From Diplolepis rosae (lineage: Eukaryota > Arthropoda > Insecta > Hymenoptera > Diplolepididae): a stretch of DNA of 64,000 nucleotides. The notes under the pieces were generated by a model that was given only the letters and a program-made list of their open reading frames with translations, searched no databases and was not told the origin of the DNA. The position numbers were made by a program, and so were the translations under genes. The DNA lies in assembly GCA_030998225.1 (NCBI GenBank), contig JAPYXD010000420.1, forward strand, positions 364,652-428,651, read 5' to 3'. This document shows, one piece after another, positions 23,401-34,183 of the stretch (position 1 is its first letter; every line of letters starts with the position of its first letter).

Positions 23401-23705
23401 CGCCACCGCCTTTCCCTACTCACTCCTCACGGACAGGAGGTGCTTCTGTAGTTGTGACTGCGTCGGTATCAGATCTGTGCACACTGATGCAGAATGGTAT
23501 GCACCAAAGAGTCAATGTGAATGTTCATAAGGTTGTTCGGATAAATGTCAAAACTTTATATGGCCGTATCTTTGTGAAAAAAAATCGCTCGTGACTGTTT
23601 AATAGCTCATTTTGAAGGGAAAGAGTAGTGCTAAATGATGACATTTGAAACAAAAAACAAAAAAATTTCTAGCGTGATAGGCTGATTCAGATTCCGATTC
23701 TACGT

Positions 23706-24194
23706 CAAAAATTACTCCGGAAACGACCCATAGCTTTTCTACAACAAATACAAACCCATTATTTGCAGACCTGTGTAACTAATCATTAGAACTATAATAA
23801 TTAATTATGTTGAATTTGAATTCTATTTTATGTGACTTGGGTGCATATACTAGTTTTTATGCGTACACTCGAATCTAATCTAGTATTGTAGTTGTTTGCG
23901 GCGCTAGTCATTACACTTGATATGTCACGACTAGTCCCGGCCATTTTGATTTTATCGATCTTGTGTAGTAGTAATCGATTTTAATAGACGCATGCGCAGT
24001 TCAAATGTACAAGGCTTTTCCAGTAAGGTGCTAACGCTGTACGAAGAAGAAGAAGATTGAGCTTCGTGTCATGGCTATGGGCGCATGCGCACTTCAATTT
24101 TTACATTTCATTCCTCTGTATCGCAATATACTACATTGCGTTACTGTTAACTGCAGCGAAAAAACGAGTTTGCGCGCCGGTGGCACATAAAGTT
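23706..24194. other. intronic stretch between palindrome and family X copy E
   Basis: No gene seen. The GC content rises from about 23975 to 24190. See the separate entry for the CGCATGCGC words. Confidence 0.4.
23983..24090. promoter_or_regulatory. two NRF1/Ewg-type CGCATGCGC sites
   Basis: GACGCATGCGCAGTT at about 23985 and GGGCGCATGCGCACTT at about 24079 match the palindromic YGCGCATGCGCR site bound by NRF1 in vertebrates and Erect wing in insects. They are about 95 bp apart, in a CpG-richer patch that ends in a stretch like GCGCGCCGGTGGC near 24174. They could mark an internal or former promoter, but no matching start codon or exon was found. Confidence 0.4.
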
Positions 24195-24578
24195 TATTTA
24201 TTTTTACTTGATTGAGGCCCAAATTCTCTTATCACGACACTAGTACTCTTACAAGCTCTGAATATTTCTTGCAGTCACTATATATAAGTGTTCCAAATTT
24301 TATGTCTCAGCGTTATAAGCGAGCGTATGCGTGATTCGACGAGGGCGTATCGTCCTATATATACAATAAGTGTTGTTATTAGGTTTATATATGAGAGGTT
24401 GTATATTAAGTGTATTTGTGATAAAGAATACGATTGGCTTCGACTGAATGGTATGAATGTTTATGTATGTATGTATCGCATGACTAATGGCAGGCTCGAG
24501 GTAAATTTTTTTTTTATTTAAGTGGACCATAATACTGCCGGTTGAAGTAATACGCCCGATGCTCATTTTACTCAACTA

Positions 24579-26274
24579 AGGTGAATGTCCCAATTAGTGA
24601 ACATGTAAGGAATGGACAGCGCATTAAAAATAGGCTGATATTTATGAAATTTGTTTCTTCTTGTGATTATTTTTTTTCCAGTCTGTTGTATTATATTCTA
24701 CATTAAAAAGTAAGCATTTGCACTTCAATCCTTTCGAAATTAAGATGTATCATAAATTATGATCGATATATTTTTGATCCAATTAGAGACCAGCAATGTT
24801 TTCGTGGGCCGTATTAGTGACCAGTGTTTGACTCAATTACTGACCGCTATTAAACGTAGCTACAATAGTATTTACTGATTGTTAAAATCGATATTTTATA
24901 AATGAATAATTAAGGGGGTCTTCTACCTTGTGGCTTCATTTTTGACACTGTTTTTTGAATATTAGTTAAAGGAAAACTAAAAACGCAATCGAGATGCGGT
25001 TTGTTGCATTCAACTTGTTTATTTAAATACATTTAACACTAATTTTACTGAAAATTTGCCGTCTTCGATTTGACCGTGACTTGACCTTGAAGTGTCCCTT
25101 GCAAAAAATACATACACAAATGGTTGACACGATTCAGCTCATAAAAATCGTCTGAAACAAAAAAATCAAAATGATTCAGTTTTTTTATCACCTTGGCTAT
25201 CGTTTGAGAGATGGGATTTTCAAAATTTGAAAATTTCGCAGAATAGTCAACTTTAAAAAAAAATACATTTTTTTCATGTTTTCAAGGTTAAAAACATCTG
25301 TAAAAATTGTTTAAATAAAAAAAATCTAAAAGCATCTGTCAGGCGATAGGCACATGTTTTTCACAAATTTTGATATATAACTTCAATTAATCAATCAATT
25401 AGTTTTCGAGATATCATGTCAACCAGTTACAAAAACGCAACTTTTGGGAAATCGCATTTAAAGATATTCATGCATGAATCGCGGAGTGGAGCGGAGCTAT
25501 ATTTGACGGCTCTGGAAACCCCGAAATAATAAGATTTCAGTTATATCCTTTTAAGGGTATATTCCTAACACCTTCTGGGTTGGAAAATTAAAAATAAAAA
25601 AATCTAATTTTTTTAACCAACAAGGTAGAAGACCCCCTTAAGGTAACAAACATTTACGATGAAGTATAAGTGTGTCAGTGGTTAAAATTAATTCAAATCT
25701 AAGCAATGATTAATAGTTATTTAATGGTCACTAATTAGTACAAAAAAAACTATGTTCCTATTAATGACTCTTATTACAACGGATACACAGTCACTCGCGA
25801 TAAATAATTTTCCGCTGAACAATCAATTTGAAAGTTAGGGCAGTGAAATAAAATTTGAATGAAGAAATAATGTTTGTTCAGTCTGTTACTGGAAAAAGAT
25901 ACAGGATTTCTTCAATAACATAAAAATGTACAAAAAACTAATCTTTTGAGTGATCGCGATTTTTCTCATTTGTATGAGATTTCCTCACTCGAATTCACAC
26001 TTCATGCAAGTAACCAACTGCAATATTAATCTCGATAATTACTTTTGACGGAAGCGGGCTCGCCGAGATTGTTATTGTCAGCGGCCATCTTGCGCTTGAA
26101 ACATTACGAAAGTTGAGGCGCGCAACTTACAACTCCATTATGATTCAATGTTGTTTGTAAATTCATGTATATATGATTTTATAATGAAATTTAAGCAATT
26201 TAAAATTTTTCAGCGATTTTATTCATATTTAGAACAGGCATATAAATTTTGGTCACTAATTGGGACATTCACCT
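24579..26274. mobile_element. 1.7-kb TA-flanked element, AGGTGAATGTCCC ends
   Basis: The left end is AGGTGAATGTCCCAATTAGT and the right end is its perfect inverse. TA lies on each side (24577-24578 and 26275-26276). It is inserted in family X copy E, as shown by comparison with copy B. The inside is AT-rich and repeats words such as GTCACTAATTAG, with no transposase. It carries a further insertion at 24914-25637. Tc1/mariner-like on the basis of TA. Confidence 0.75.
24914..25637. mobile_element. 724-bp TTAA-flanked element, GGGGGTCTTCTACCTTGT ends
   Basis: The ends GGGGGTCTTCTACCTTGT and the perfect inverse are flanked by TTAA (24910-24913 and 25638-25641), which is the target choice of piggyBac-type and Kolobok-type transposases. 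The interior is AT-rich with no long frame. It is the innermost of three nested elements here. Confidence 0.85.
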
Positions 26275-26458
26275 TATCATTTGAAGCTTCCTCGAGCGTC
26301 GGTGATATACATTTTACCCATTTTTTGAATAATAATTAAAATGTTATATTACTGCGTTTTTATGAATTAAAATTTGAAATTGTACATCATCAATTTCGAT
26401 TAATTTTAAAGGTGTCTAATTTGAAACTGTCCACTTTATTATAATTAATTTTTTTCAG

Positions 26459-26697
26459 GATTTAAATGAGATTCGATCGCAAGACACAGTGGACTTTAAT
26501 GATACAAAGAATCCAGGGAATGAATTCACATCAGAAGAAAAATCAATTTCCAAAGTCAATACCTCTCCTTTCTTTGAATGTTCAAACTTTTCGGAGACAT
26601 TGACAGAAGGTTTGATATTCGGAGACGCAATAAAGATCTCAACTCCGATTAAGACGTCCGTAAATGAGGTTTCAAGATCCTCCAAGACATTAGAAGA
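26459..26697 (+). CDS. gene 1, exon 3
   Basis: The acceptor TTTTTTTCAG ends at 26458 and the donor is GA/GTGAGT at 26698. The frame starts in phase 0 (DLNEIRSQDT...) and leaves two bases. The 79 residues are Ser/Thr/Glu-rich, without a domain that I know. The next exon supplies the third base, keeping the frame open. The strong splice sites here are the firmest evidence for the gene. Confidence 0.75.
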
Positions 26698-26839
26698 GTG
26701 AGTTTTAAATCGTATTATGAGTATGTGTCTCAGAATTTAATTCTAAATTAATATCGGTATTCATTGGGAAATAATAATATAAATAATAATAATGAATATT
26801 TCGCAGTTTAAAATTTCCGCATGTGAAATATTATTGCAG

Positions 26840-27006
26840 ATCTAGTCTCGCTGCTTATACACTTGCGCTCGATTCATCTTCAGGTGGCCATGATGGAAAA
26901 AATAGGAATATGGAAGATGTTTCGAGAAATTTTTTATTCTTAGATGAGTCTAATTTACGCACTGAAGTAGTTTACGAAGCTAAAGAAGATTTTTCAGCCT
27001 GGAAAG
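26840..27006 (+). CDS. gene 1, exon 4
   Basis: The acceptor TTATTGCAG ends at 26839 and the donor AAAG/GTGGGA is at 27007. Joined to exon 3 it restores an open frame (SSLAAYTLALDSSSGG, then RTEVVYEAKEDFSAWK). It leaves one base for exon 5. The introns on both sides are short (142 and 333 bp), as is usual for insect genes. Confidence 0.75.
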
Positions 27007-27339
27007 GTGGGACAAACTGAATATAATTTATGAATTACATCCACTATATAACAATTTTTTATCACCATTAATAGTATGCGAGTAAATGACCAAATAAATT
27101 CAAATGATGTTTAATAAAATGAATTCAAATTTGTTCGAGTATAAATAATTTCAAGTATGAAAGATTGAAATTTTATTTTGAAATTTTTTAAAACTAATTA
27201 AGCTAGCAAAGCATTCCCTGATATCATTAGGCTCTTTCTCGTTATTACTCTCTCGCGGTTAAGGTGATTGGAAATCTTTCTATAGTGAAGAAGTAAGTAT
27301 TCGTGCACGTGACTAGTTAAACCGCACAGTTCTATTCAG

Positions 27340-28499
27340 CAGATGGTTTCGAACTACGTTCCAGTGGCAGAAAGTCCGATTCTGATCCTGAGGATCCAAG
27401 TAAGATCCCGAGGCGAAGTTTGTCCAGCGAGGGTGAGCCATTTGACAGTTACGAAGAGAAGGAACTCGATCTTCAGCATTCCGGGATCCACAGAACCATC
27501 TCAGAAGAATCTTTACCCCAGGAAATGCTTGAAGCTGCCGATAGTGATCCATATGAAGCAGATGAAGATGACTTTTTTGAAGTAAAACTAGCCAAGGATG
27601 TTCAAAATAATCTCACCAAGGATTCTAGTCCTAATGAGAGTGAAGAAGTTCTCAAAACACCTCCACCTAGCATTGAACCTAAAATCAAGGCAGAAATTCT
27701 TGGGAATGATCATTCTGTTTTGCTTAAAGTACTGCAAGAGGAAGCTGCTGTTACAGGAAGTAATCTTAGTTCCATGACACCTAGTCTTACAGAGTTAGAA
27801 GTAGCATTATCAGATATGTTGGAGACAAAAGACGAACAAGAATATGATATCGATCCTGAAGACGCTTTTGATCATAAAGATGACTGCAATCAAAAAAATT
27901 TTATAGAGAAGAAAGAAGAGGGTTCAAGATCAAAATCTACAGAGACAAGGTCACTAGAAAAGCTAATGGAACCTTATATTATACCAGTGGAAAAGAAAAG
28001 AAAGTTCCAGGAAAATGATAATCTCATTCGAAATGAAGATCATAAGGAATTAGAAGTCAGTAACGATGTTGGATTCAATGGTGATGCTCTCGAAAGTTTG
28101 AAAGACTCTGAGGATAATGTTAAAATTGTTGCAGTGGAATTAAAAGATGGTTCTGTTATCAGTAATTCTGAAAATAACAATTTATCTTATGGAATAGAAA
28201 AGGAGATTTTGAATGATTCTTCCAAGAATAATATAACAAGTTATGAAATTTTAAATTTCTCGTTTGATTCTAAGGGTTCCAAGGATGAAAATAGTTTTGC
28301 CGATGATACTCCGGAGAAGCCAAGTAGGATGCATCGGATAAATTTAACGGATGCAGTTGAGAATGATTGGAATGCACCTACACCTCCCCGGCGGAGACAT
28401 CGAAGTGGATCGGGTGTTCTCAAAGAAAATATTTTTAGGAAAGCAAAAAATGGAAGCAGAGAGGAAGAGGATCCCTTCGCAAATGACAGGCTAATTTGA
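27340..28499 (+). CDS. gene 1, exon 5: acidic C-terminal half and stop
   Basis: About 386 codons, very acidic and Ser-rich and probably disordered. Visible stretches are KSDSDPEDPSK, an SLSSEGEPFDSYEEKELDL segment, ADSDPYEADEDDFFEV, then TPPPS, and near the end TPPRRRHRSGSG, a basic patch that could be an SH3- or 14-3-3-type ligand or a phosphorylation site. It ends DPFANDRLI with TGA at 28497. I do not recognise the family. The true start of the open frame lies before the TTG at 27420, because the reading continues back to a CAGCAG acceptor at 27337-27342. Either AG can be used without breaking the frame. AATAAA follows at 28724. Confidence 0.75.
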
Positions 28500-28735
28500 C
28501 TTACGAAATAATAATAATAATCATAATAATTCGAAATGATTTATAAAATTTAATTTGCTTCAGTTTTAATGCAGTATTTTCTAAAGGAATTATTTTAAAA
28601 TCTGAGTATACGAAATCATGAAAAAGCTCTGCAAATTAAAAACTTTAGTCCTTTAAACTGTTGTTGATGAATGAGAATGATCCGTTCTATAAATATGAAT
28701 AAGAGCGAATAGTGTACTGAGGAAATAAAAAAATA
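28500..28735 (+). terminator. gene 1 3' UTR with AATAAA at 28724-28729
   Basis: AT-rich sequence after the TGA. A consensus poly(A) signal, GGAAATAAAAAAAT, lies about 225 bp downstream of the stop. Confidence 0.55.
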
Positions 28736-29171
28736 GAGAGTAAAGAGTTCGACTTTTCAAAGATGAGATTTGGTTCTATTTGGCGTTCAATCGCGTGTCT
28801 GGAAATTCAATGTGTTCGTTAGATTCCTCAAGTTCCTTCAAGGACTTTTAGAGAATTTAAGAAACTCGAATAGAACTCCAAATAGGGTGAGAAATTTAAA
28901 CTTTTTAACGAACGACTAAAACTCAGTTGACCGAAAAACGAAACAGCGTACTTCGAAAATCATAAACTTCTCGATGTTTCCTCAAACAAAAATGTTTCAT
29001 GTACATGGGTGCAGAATCAAACTGGTCAACATTTGCAATAATTTTTGTTTTGTTCTTATGTAATGTTTAAGTTTCAGAAATCTCGGATATTCATTAAGGA
29101 AAGCTTTTCTTCTAGCCTTCCTTAGCGAACCGGCTGAATACTAGATTTAGTAAAGGTTTAGGTTTAGGTTT
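28736..29171. other. intergenic, no gene seen
   Basis: Moderately AT-rich, with a small inverted pair (TTCTATTTGG near 28775 and CCAAATAGG near 28877). Near 29155 there are three GGTTTA units in a row, too few to be telomeric. Confidence 0.35.
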
Positions 29172-30194
29172 AGTAAAGTAGCAATATAACTTATGAAAGC
29201 GACAGAATAAATATTTAACTCTACTAGAGGCGACTTCAAGAGCAACGCCCAAGCATTTGGTGCGCGAAATTCGAAAATGTAATTAAAGATTAGAAAATGC
29301 AAATTTGTCAAATAAATAAATAATTATTCTGTAATTAATATTTAGAAATTGAAGTTGTTCTTGTAAAAAATGTTTATGTTATAAATTTGTTTTTAAGCAT
29401 GACAAATATTTCGCGTCATTTATTTTTCCAAATTATCTGCATAAAAATTAATAAAAATGTAATTTTCTTATTATATAGACAATTTTATACAAACATTAAT
29501 TAATATTGTCTAATAATAGCGTTATAAGCTCTTATTTAATTTCATATTTATATTAGATTTGTGATCAAATTTAATAATTTTTGATACCATATAATTAAAT
29601 TTTTAAATACTGTCTATAATAATAGAGAATGCAAGTTGTATTGAACCTCAACTTTTAATAAACGCTAATATGTTTTTGAAAAAATTGAATTCAGAGTTCA
29701 TAAATGATAATCTTTTTAGCTTTTATTAGAGTATTCCTTATTTTGAGGACATTTCTTTATGAAATATTATTATAATTAACTTTATTCATTCGGCTAGTGA
29801 ACAATTTTTATAATATGTTACTGCAGTTGATAAAGTAAAATATTTTTACTAATGACCTTCCGTCAAACTTATTACAATATTCGAGAAACTTTGATACATT
29901 AGCATATTTAATGTCATTAATTTCATTATTCAATACATTTGTTTGACAAATTTGAATTTTTCCAATTTTTAATCATATTTTCAAATTTCGCGCACCAAAT
30001 GCTTGGGCATTGCGCTTGAAGTCGCTTTTAGGATAGTTCAAGGATAGAAATTATGTTTTTCAAATTTTTAGTGCTAATCCATCAAATTATTGCATATCGC
30101 TATTACCTTTTAACGTTAATTTTAACGTAGAATAAGGATACAAACAAGTTAAATATTTATTTTGTCGCTTTCATAAGTTATATTCCTACTTTAC
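29172..30194. mobile_element. palindromic element with a nested palindromic element
   Basis: The outer arms 29172-29220 and 30147-30194 are inverted copies (GTAAAGTAG..AATATAACTTATGAAAGCG). Inside, 29227-30028 is a second element whose ends read GAGGCGACTTCAAG and, inverted, AAAGCGACTTCAAG, sharing CCAAGCATTTGGTGCGCGAA. TA lies on both sides of the inner element. Both are AT-rich inside and non-coding. Confidence 0.65.
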
Positions 30195-30536
30195 GCAGGT
30201 TTGCTAGGGTTACTTAACCTTGCTGATGTATTTTAGTTTTAAGGGCATGAAGTAAGTTCTGTTTCTGGCTGAAACTGTAGCATATGATAAAAGGCATATT
30301 GACGGAAGGTTGTAGATTCAAATTGGTTTTGAAATTTTTAAATAATAAATGCTGTTTTGCCAATATTAGAATTTTTGTAATTTTTTGAAACGTCTAAAAA
30401 TCAAAGTATAAAACCCTCCTTTAATATGTCCTTTGCACTTAACAACTGTATCATTCTTTATCATGTGATCCACTTTACTCTATGCCCTTAACAACTGTAT
30501 CATAGTGTATTGGGAGTTTAAAATTAGCATGCGACA
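30195..30536. other. TTAAGGGCAT-bounded stretch, possible MITE
   Basis: TTTTAAGGGCATGAAGT near 30237 and ACTCTATGCCCTTAA near 30476 form a short inverted pair, and CTTAACAACTGTATCAT occurs twice (about 30438 and 30486). This resembles the TTAA-GGGCATG ends seen at 35713 and 40861. The ends are too diverged to be sure. Confidence 0.35.
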
Positions 30537-31321
30537 CCACCGGCCGCAACATAAACCAATAATAATGTCCGACAGTGGTATACATTCATTACCGTTGACA
30601 TATGGAAATTTAATATTATTCTGCCAATAAACTTAATAAAAGTGTTTTTGAAAGAGCATATATCTTGTGGCCTATCTATCTTAATTCATTCCTCTTGAGT
30701 TTTCAAAATGGAATTTTCACCTTAACTGCGAAAATCGGAGTGCAGAACAAAATGTTGTGTAAAAGGTTGTGACTCGAGAATGAACAAAAATAAGAACTTA
30801 AGTTTCCATGAAGTGCCAGAGAGTGGAATTAATATTGAAATCAAAAATTTGTTCGGAAGCCTTGAAACTGTCGACATAAGAGCAGAGTGGCTTAGAAGAT
30901 TAAAAATAAAAGATCAGAGCAAGCAAGTGGTAATTTGCTTAAAGCACTTCGGTCCAGATAATTATAGTTCAAATCGTTGATTTTTAGTGTGCCAGTAATT
31001 GTGTGTGGCCCTGACGTTAATGCACTTGTTTGAAGACATAATGCGAACAACTCAATGCTTTCATTGCTTCTGCTAGTCACGCCACTCATTATAATTATGT
31101 CAGAATTCACCACTTTCTGACCTTCTATTAGGTTTCTTGAGGACGGTATGGCATTCGCAAATTCACACAGTGTATGTAGCTGCAGAGTTAACATTTTTTA
31201 AAAACTTAACCATTTTCATTATATGTTTTTTGTGAACTTATCCATATGCAGCTGTAGAAAAATGTATACCACTGCCGGCCATATTTGTTTCGCGACACGC
31301 GCGCCTCTTTGCCCGCGGTGG
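30537..31321 (+). mobile_element. 785-bp remnant with a THAP-coding segment
   Basis: Imperfect inverted ends include the perfect inner block CAGTGGTATACATT (30572) and AATGTATACCACTG (31261), with CCACCGG and CGCGGTGG further out. The element carries a THAP zinc-finger coding segment but no complete transposase, so it is an internally deleted derivative. P-element-type and some other transposases start with THAP. The flanking 8-bp duplication expected for P or hAT elements is not visible. Confidence 0.5.
30758..30979 (+). pseudogene. THAP-type C2CH zinc finger, fragment
   Basis: The frame reads CCVKGCDS, then SFHEVP, then RAEWLRRLKIKD, CLKHF and a stop after DNYSSNR. Cys-x2-4-Cys near the start, the conserved Pro and Trp, and Cys-x2-His are the core of the THAP DNA-binding fold, in the right order and spacing. 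The initiating ATG is not in frame upstream (a TAA lies near 30724), so an upstream exon joined at the CAG before 30751, or decay, is likely. The known role of THAP in transposases is terminal-repeat binding. The antisense frame 30892-31194 partly overlaps and I could not identify it. Confidence 0.65.
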
Positions 31322-33974
31322 TAGTTTTCATTACCAATAGTAAGAAAGATAATATGTAAAAAGGGTGCTCTGAGAAACATATAACTGAAAGACGCGTGTA
31401 ATATATGAAATTATAATATACATGATACATATTCTAAATATAGATAAAAGAGAGATAAGTAAGATTTTTCTCTTCTACTACCTTTCCGATATCTACCGCT
31501 TCCTTACTATCGTTACACGCTTAACGATCTGACGTTAATCGCTTTTCAGGAATTTCTTTGTTTTGTCTGTCTCTCTTCGTCAAGGCAAAATATCACCAGG
31601 TAAGTTTAAAGGAAAAAGACAAGGAATACAGCAATTACTATAAGAGTAACTTCGTATTTGGGAGAAAAAAAGAAAAGTTGATCTATATTGGGTTTTAGTT
31701 CAAAAAATGAAGGCTGAGAAAAATGTATTGATCAGTACTCTAAATGTAAGAAGAGTAGAATTCAGAAAAATTTAGGATCTTACTTCCGCATTAATAAGCG
31801 CATTTCCCTCTATCTAAAATTCCATGAATTAGTAGAAACAAAGCAAAACCTATTCCTTTCAATCGACTTAGAAACATTTAATGAAATCGTATATTGGGCG
31901 TATAATATTTGTGAGTTTTTAGTCGGTAAAAAATAATTTGGATAAATTTAACTTAAATTAAACAATTTAATTTTAATATTTAATTTGGGTAAATTATTAA
32001 AATTTTAAATTAATGTATTCATTCATTTGTCAAATTTAAATCACTTAAAATTTAATTTAATGTCATAATTATTTATTTATGAATGCCAGAATTTAAATCC
32101 TATCTTGCACATAAAATCAACCGAAAACGGGGTTTAGAAAACAAAAAGGGCGTTTATTTTACTAATTTGTAGAGTCTACCAACTATTTAGATAGGCGAAT
32201 AGATCCCCACTGAATCCATTCGGGGGATTTCAGGTTTTTCCACCATTTAACTACTTCCCGGAACTTACTATGTTTGCTAATTGAGTACAATGCAAATCCA
32301 CACATTCGAAGGAGCGAATCACATAAAATGCAGAATTATCGGTAATTACTCGGTGCACAAGCTAATTAGTTTTTTGTCGCTGTTTAATCCCCTCCACGAC
32401 ATCAGTGGGTCGATCTTTCTTTGTCGATGGTTGTAGTAAGTATGGGGTTTTCTTGTGGTTAAGTTAGCACGTAAAAAGGGTGAGGATAACTTTACATGCG
32501 AGATTAAGATGATATTTAAACGCAACAGCAAAGCCTGCAGTCATTTTGTGCTGCCAGCTGTACCACTTCCAGCCCTCGCCATACCACTGTTGTTCCTTCT
32601 ACTCCTCTAACTTCTTTTCTTTTCTTCCTCTTCCAACTTCTGGACTCGAGAGGAGATTAATTTTATCGTTCTACGTAAGTCGAGCCTCACGCCGACCACG
32701 CCATGAAAATTCCAGGCTAGCTTAAATCTTTCTACACAAAAAAATTTAATGTTTCGCCTCTTCTCTGAATGAATTGTCAGAGAAACTTACATTAGAATTA
32801 TTGGTCAAGATTCATACTGGTGAACACCGCTGTTCTTACGTAATTTTTCCGTAACAGTTCTGTAAAAATGTAGTACCATAAGTGTTACAGTTGCAGAACA
32901 AAAGCATGAAGAATATTGTTCTGCAACTCTAACACTTATAGTACGTCATTTTTAGAGAACTATCATAAAACAATATTTTATAACATATGTGTGTCTTTAC
33001 TGGGATGAATGCAATTAATAGTTCCTAGGACTGCTAAATATCATATTAAAAATGCATCTCGTGAAAAAATACTAATAAGAAAAGTTGTTACATTTCAAGA
33101 GGGAAGTAACGCTCAGGTAATTTTCTTCATCTAGACGTCATTACTCAAAATAATTTCAAGGCTAACTTTATTTTTCAATATAATATAATCTATTTTTGAG
33201 ACTATCGGTAAACGGGGATTCAAATTTTACGTGAAAACATGTGTTTATACAATATGATCATACTGATTCAAAGGGTTGCATGTTTTGGTTGAGCAAGACA
33301 AAAGGTCACCAAATCAACAAAATCATAATCTATTATCAGAAATCAATATAGCTCTATCTATTTTCAGCATAAAATATTGGTCATCTCATATAAAAAAAAT
33401 GAAGCTGACCTTGAAATGACGTTCTGAAATGATCTCAGCGTGAAGGACATAAGCTAAATCTCACTTCCTTTTTGAGAAATGACAACTTGGGTCCCAATCA
33501 TGTTTTCTAAAAAAGCGCATATTTAATAAAATATTAACAGTCAATATATACCCTGCATATTGAAGTATCTCTCACACTTAAGGTCTAGGGATTAACCAAG
33601 CCACATAAGGTTGCACAGTAATAAAATTCTTAAATTTATTATGCTTATCACCTAACAGATGACTTCAACTTGAATTTGGCCGATTTCGAACACAATAGAT
33701 GCGTCTAATAATTCCTTTCGTCTGGCTGCCTGAAATGTTGGACCATTTTTCTGACCTAGAACGTCCAAATCAATAACTGCTAAAAATGTTAGAAGTCTTC
33801 TTCCCTGGTATTGATGCTTGTGTATGGCCTAGGGACGGATTCCTGAGGGGACTTGAAAATAGCTCTGCAAACACCTAAACCTCTGATGCCCCCTCCCTAT
33901 GCACCCAAGGTTCTTAAATTAGGGATATGGTTACGTGCACCCTCGCCATGTTCCTGGACAGTACAGTCGAGAAG
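31322..33974. other. long intergenic stretch, no certain gene
   Basis: Two possible exons of unknown genes: 31551-31599, between TTTTCAG and CAG/GTAAGT, with one frame reading like a signal-peptide core (ISLFCLSLF..); and a pyrimidine- and CG-richer stretch 32560-32672 ending TTCTAC/GTAAGT. A hairpin lies at about 32838-32965 (arms with TAAGTGTTACAGTTGCAGAA). The rest is AT-rich and empty as far as I can see. Confidence 0.35.
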
Positions 33975-34183
33975 CCTTTACTACGAGGTTCATTTGAAAA
34001 GTTCCTAGCCTTTTTGACAAACAATCATAGTAGAATAAAATTTCATTCGCTGTCCGCCAGATGGCTTCGATATATGCAAGCCCTAAAAATTTCAAGTCAT
34101 TAGCATTTCTAAGTTGCCTATGGCACTCTCCCATTGAGATAACCAAGTTGACGTCACACGCCATGTGGTAGGGATAGACTGTA
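33975..34183 (+). mobile_element. mariner-like 5' end fragment
   Basis: The block CTACGAGGTTCATTTGAAAA resembles the CGAGGTNTGTTCAAAAAGT ends of insect mariner elements as I remember them. About 200 bp follow up to the foldback element that starts at 34184. No transposase frame is seen. Confidence 0.3.

Larger units (their letters stand above)
16465..23705. repeat. giant inverted repeat (palindrome) in gene 1 intron 2
   Basis: Bases 16985-19616 pair with 20852-23483 in reverse complement at a constant coordinate sum of 40468, so the two 2.63-kb arms have no net length difference and only a few mismatches. Outer arms continue to about 16465 and 23705, interrupted on the left by small insertions. 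A spacer of about 1.24 kb lies between them. The frame at 17062-17286 (+) recurs at 23182-23406 (-) with the same 74 codons. Within each arm are degenerate internal repeats carrying AAGTCTGYGC and TTACGTTTTTGT words. It may be a foldback element, a segmental inverted duplication or an assembly artefact. Confidence 0.88.
24195..26330 (-). mobile_element. family X copy E, split by a nested TA element
   Basis: Reverse-orientation family X sequence. Bases 24195-24578 match the complement of copy B around 6160-6600, and the match resumes at 26275-26330 (CCTCGAGCGTCGGTGATATAC). The true terminal repeat is missing. The 77- and 91-codon frames in this part follow simple AT-rich repeats and are not supported as genes. 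Confidence 0.65.

Noticed and set aside
29150..29178. GGTTTA repeats resembling telomere repeats
   Set aside because: Only three units, not in the insect TTAGG register, and within ordinary DNA; too short to mean anything.
30892..31194. 100-codon antisense frame in the THAP-containing element
   Set aside because: Overlaps the THAP coding segment on the other strand and shows no recognisable motif; probably a chance frame or a scrambled remnant.
33931..34164. 77-codon - strand frame near the foldback left end
   Set aside because: It runs antisense across what looks like a mariner-type end and has no transposase motif.
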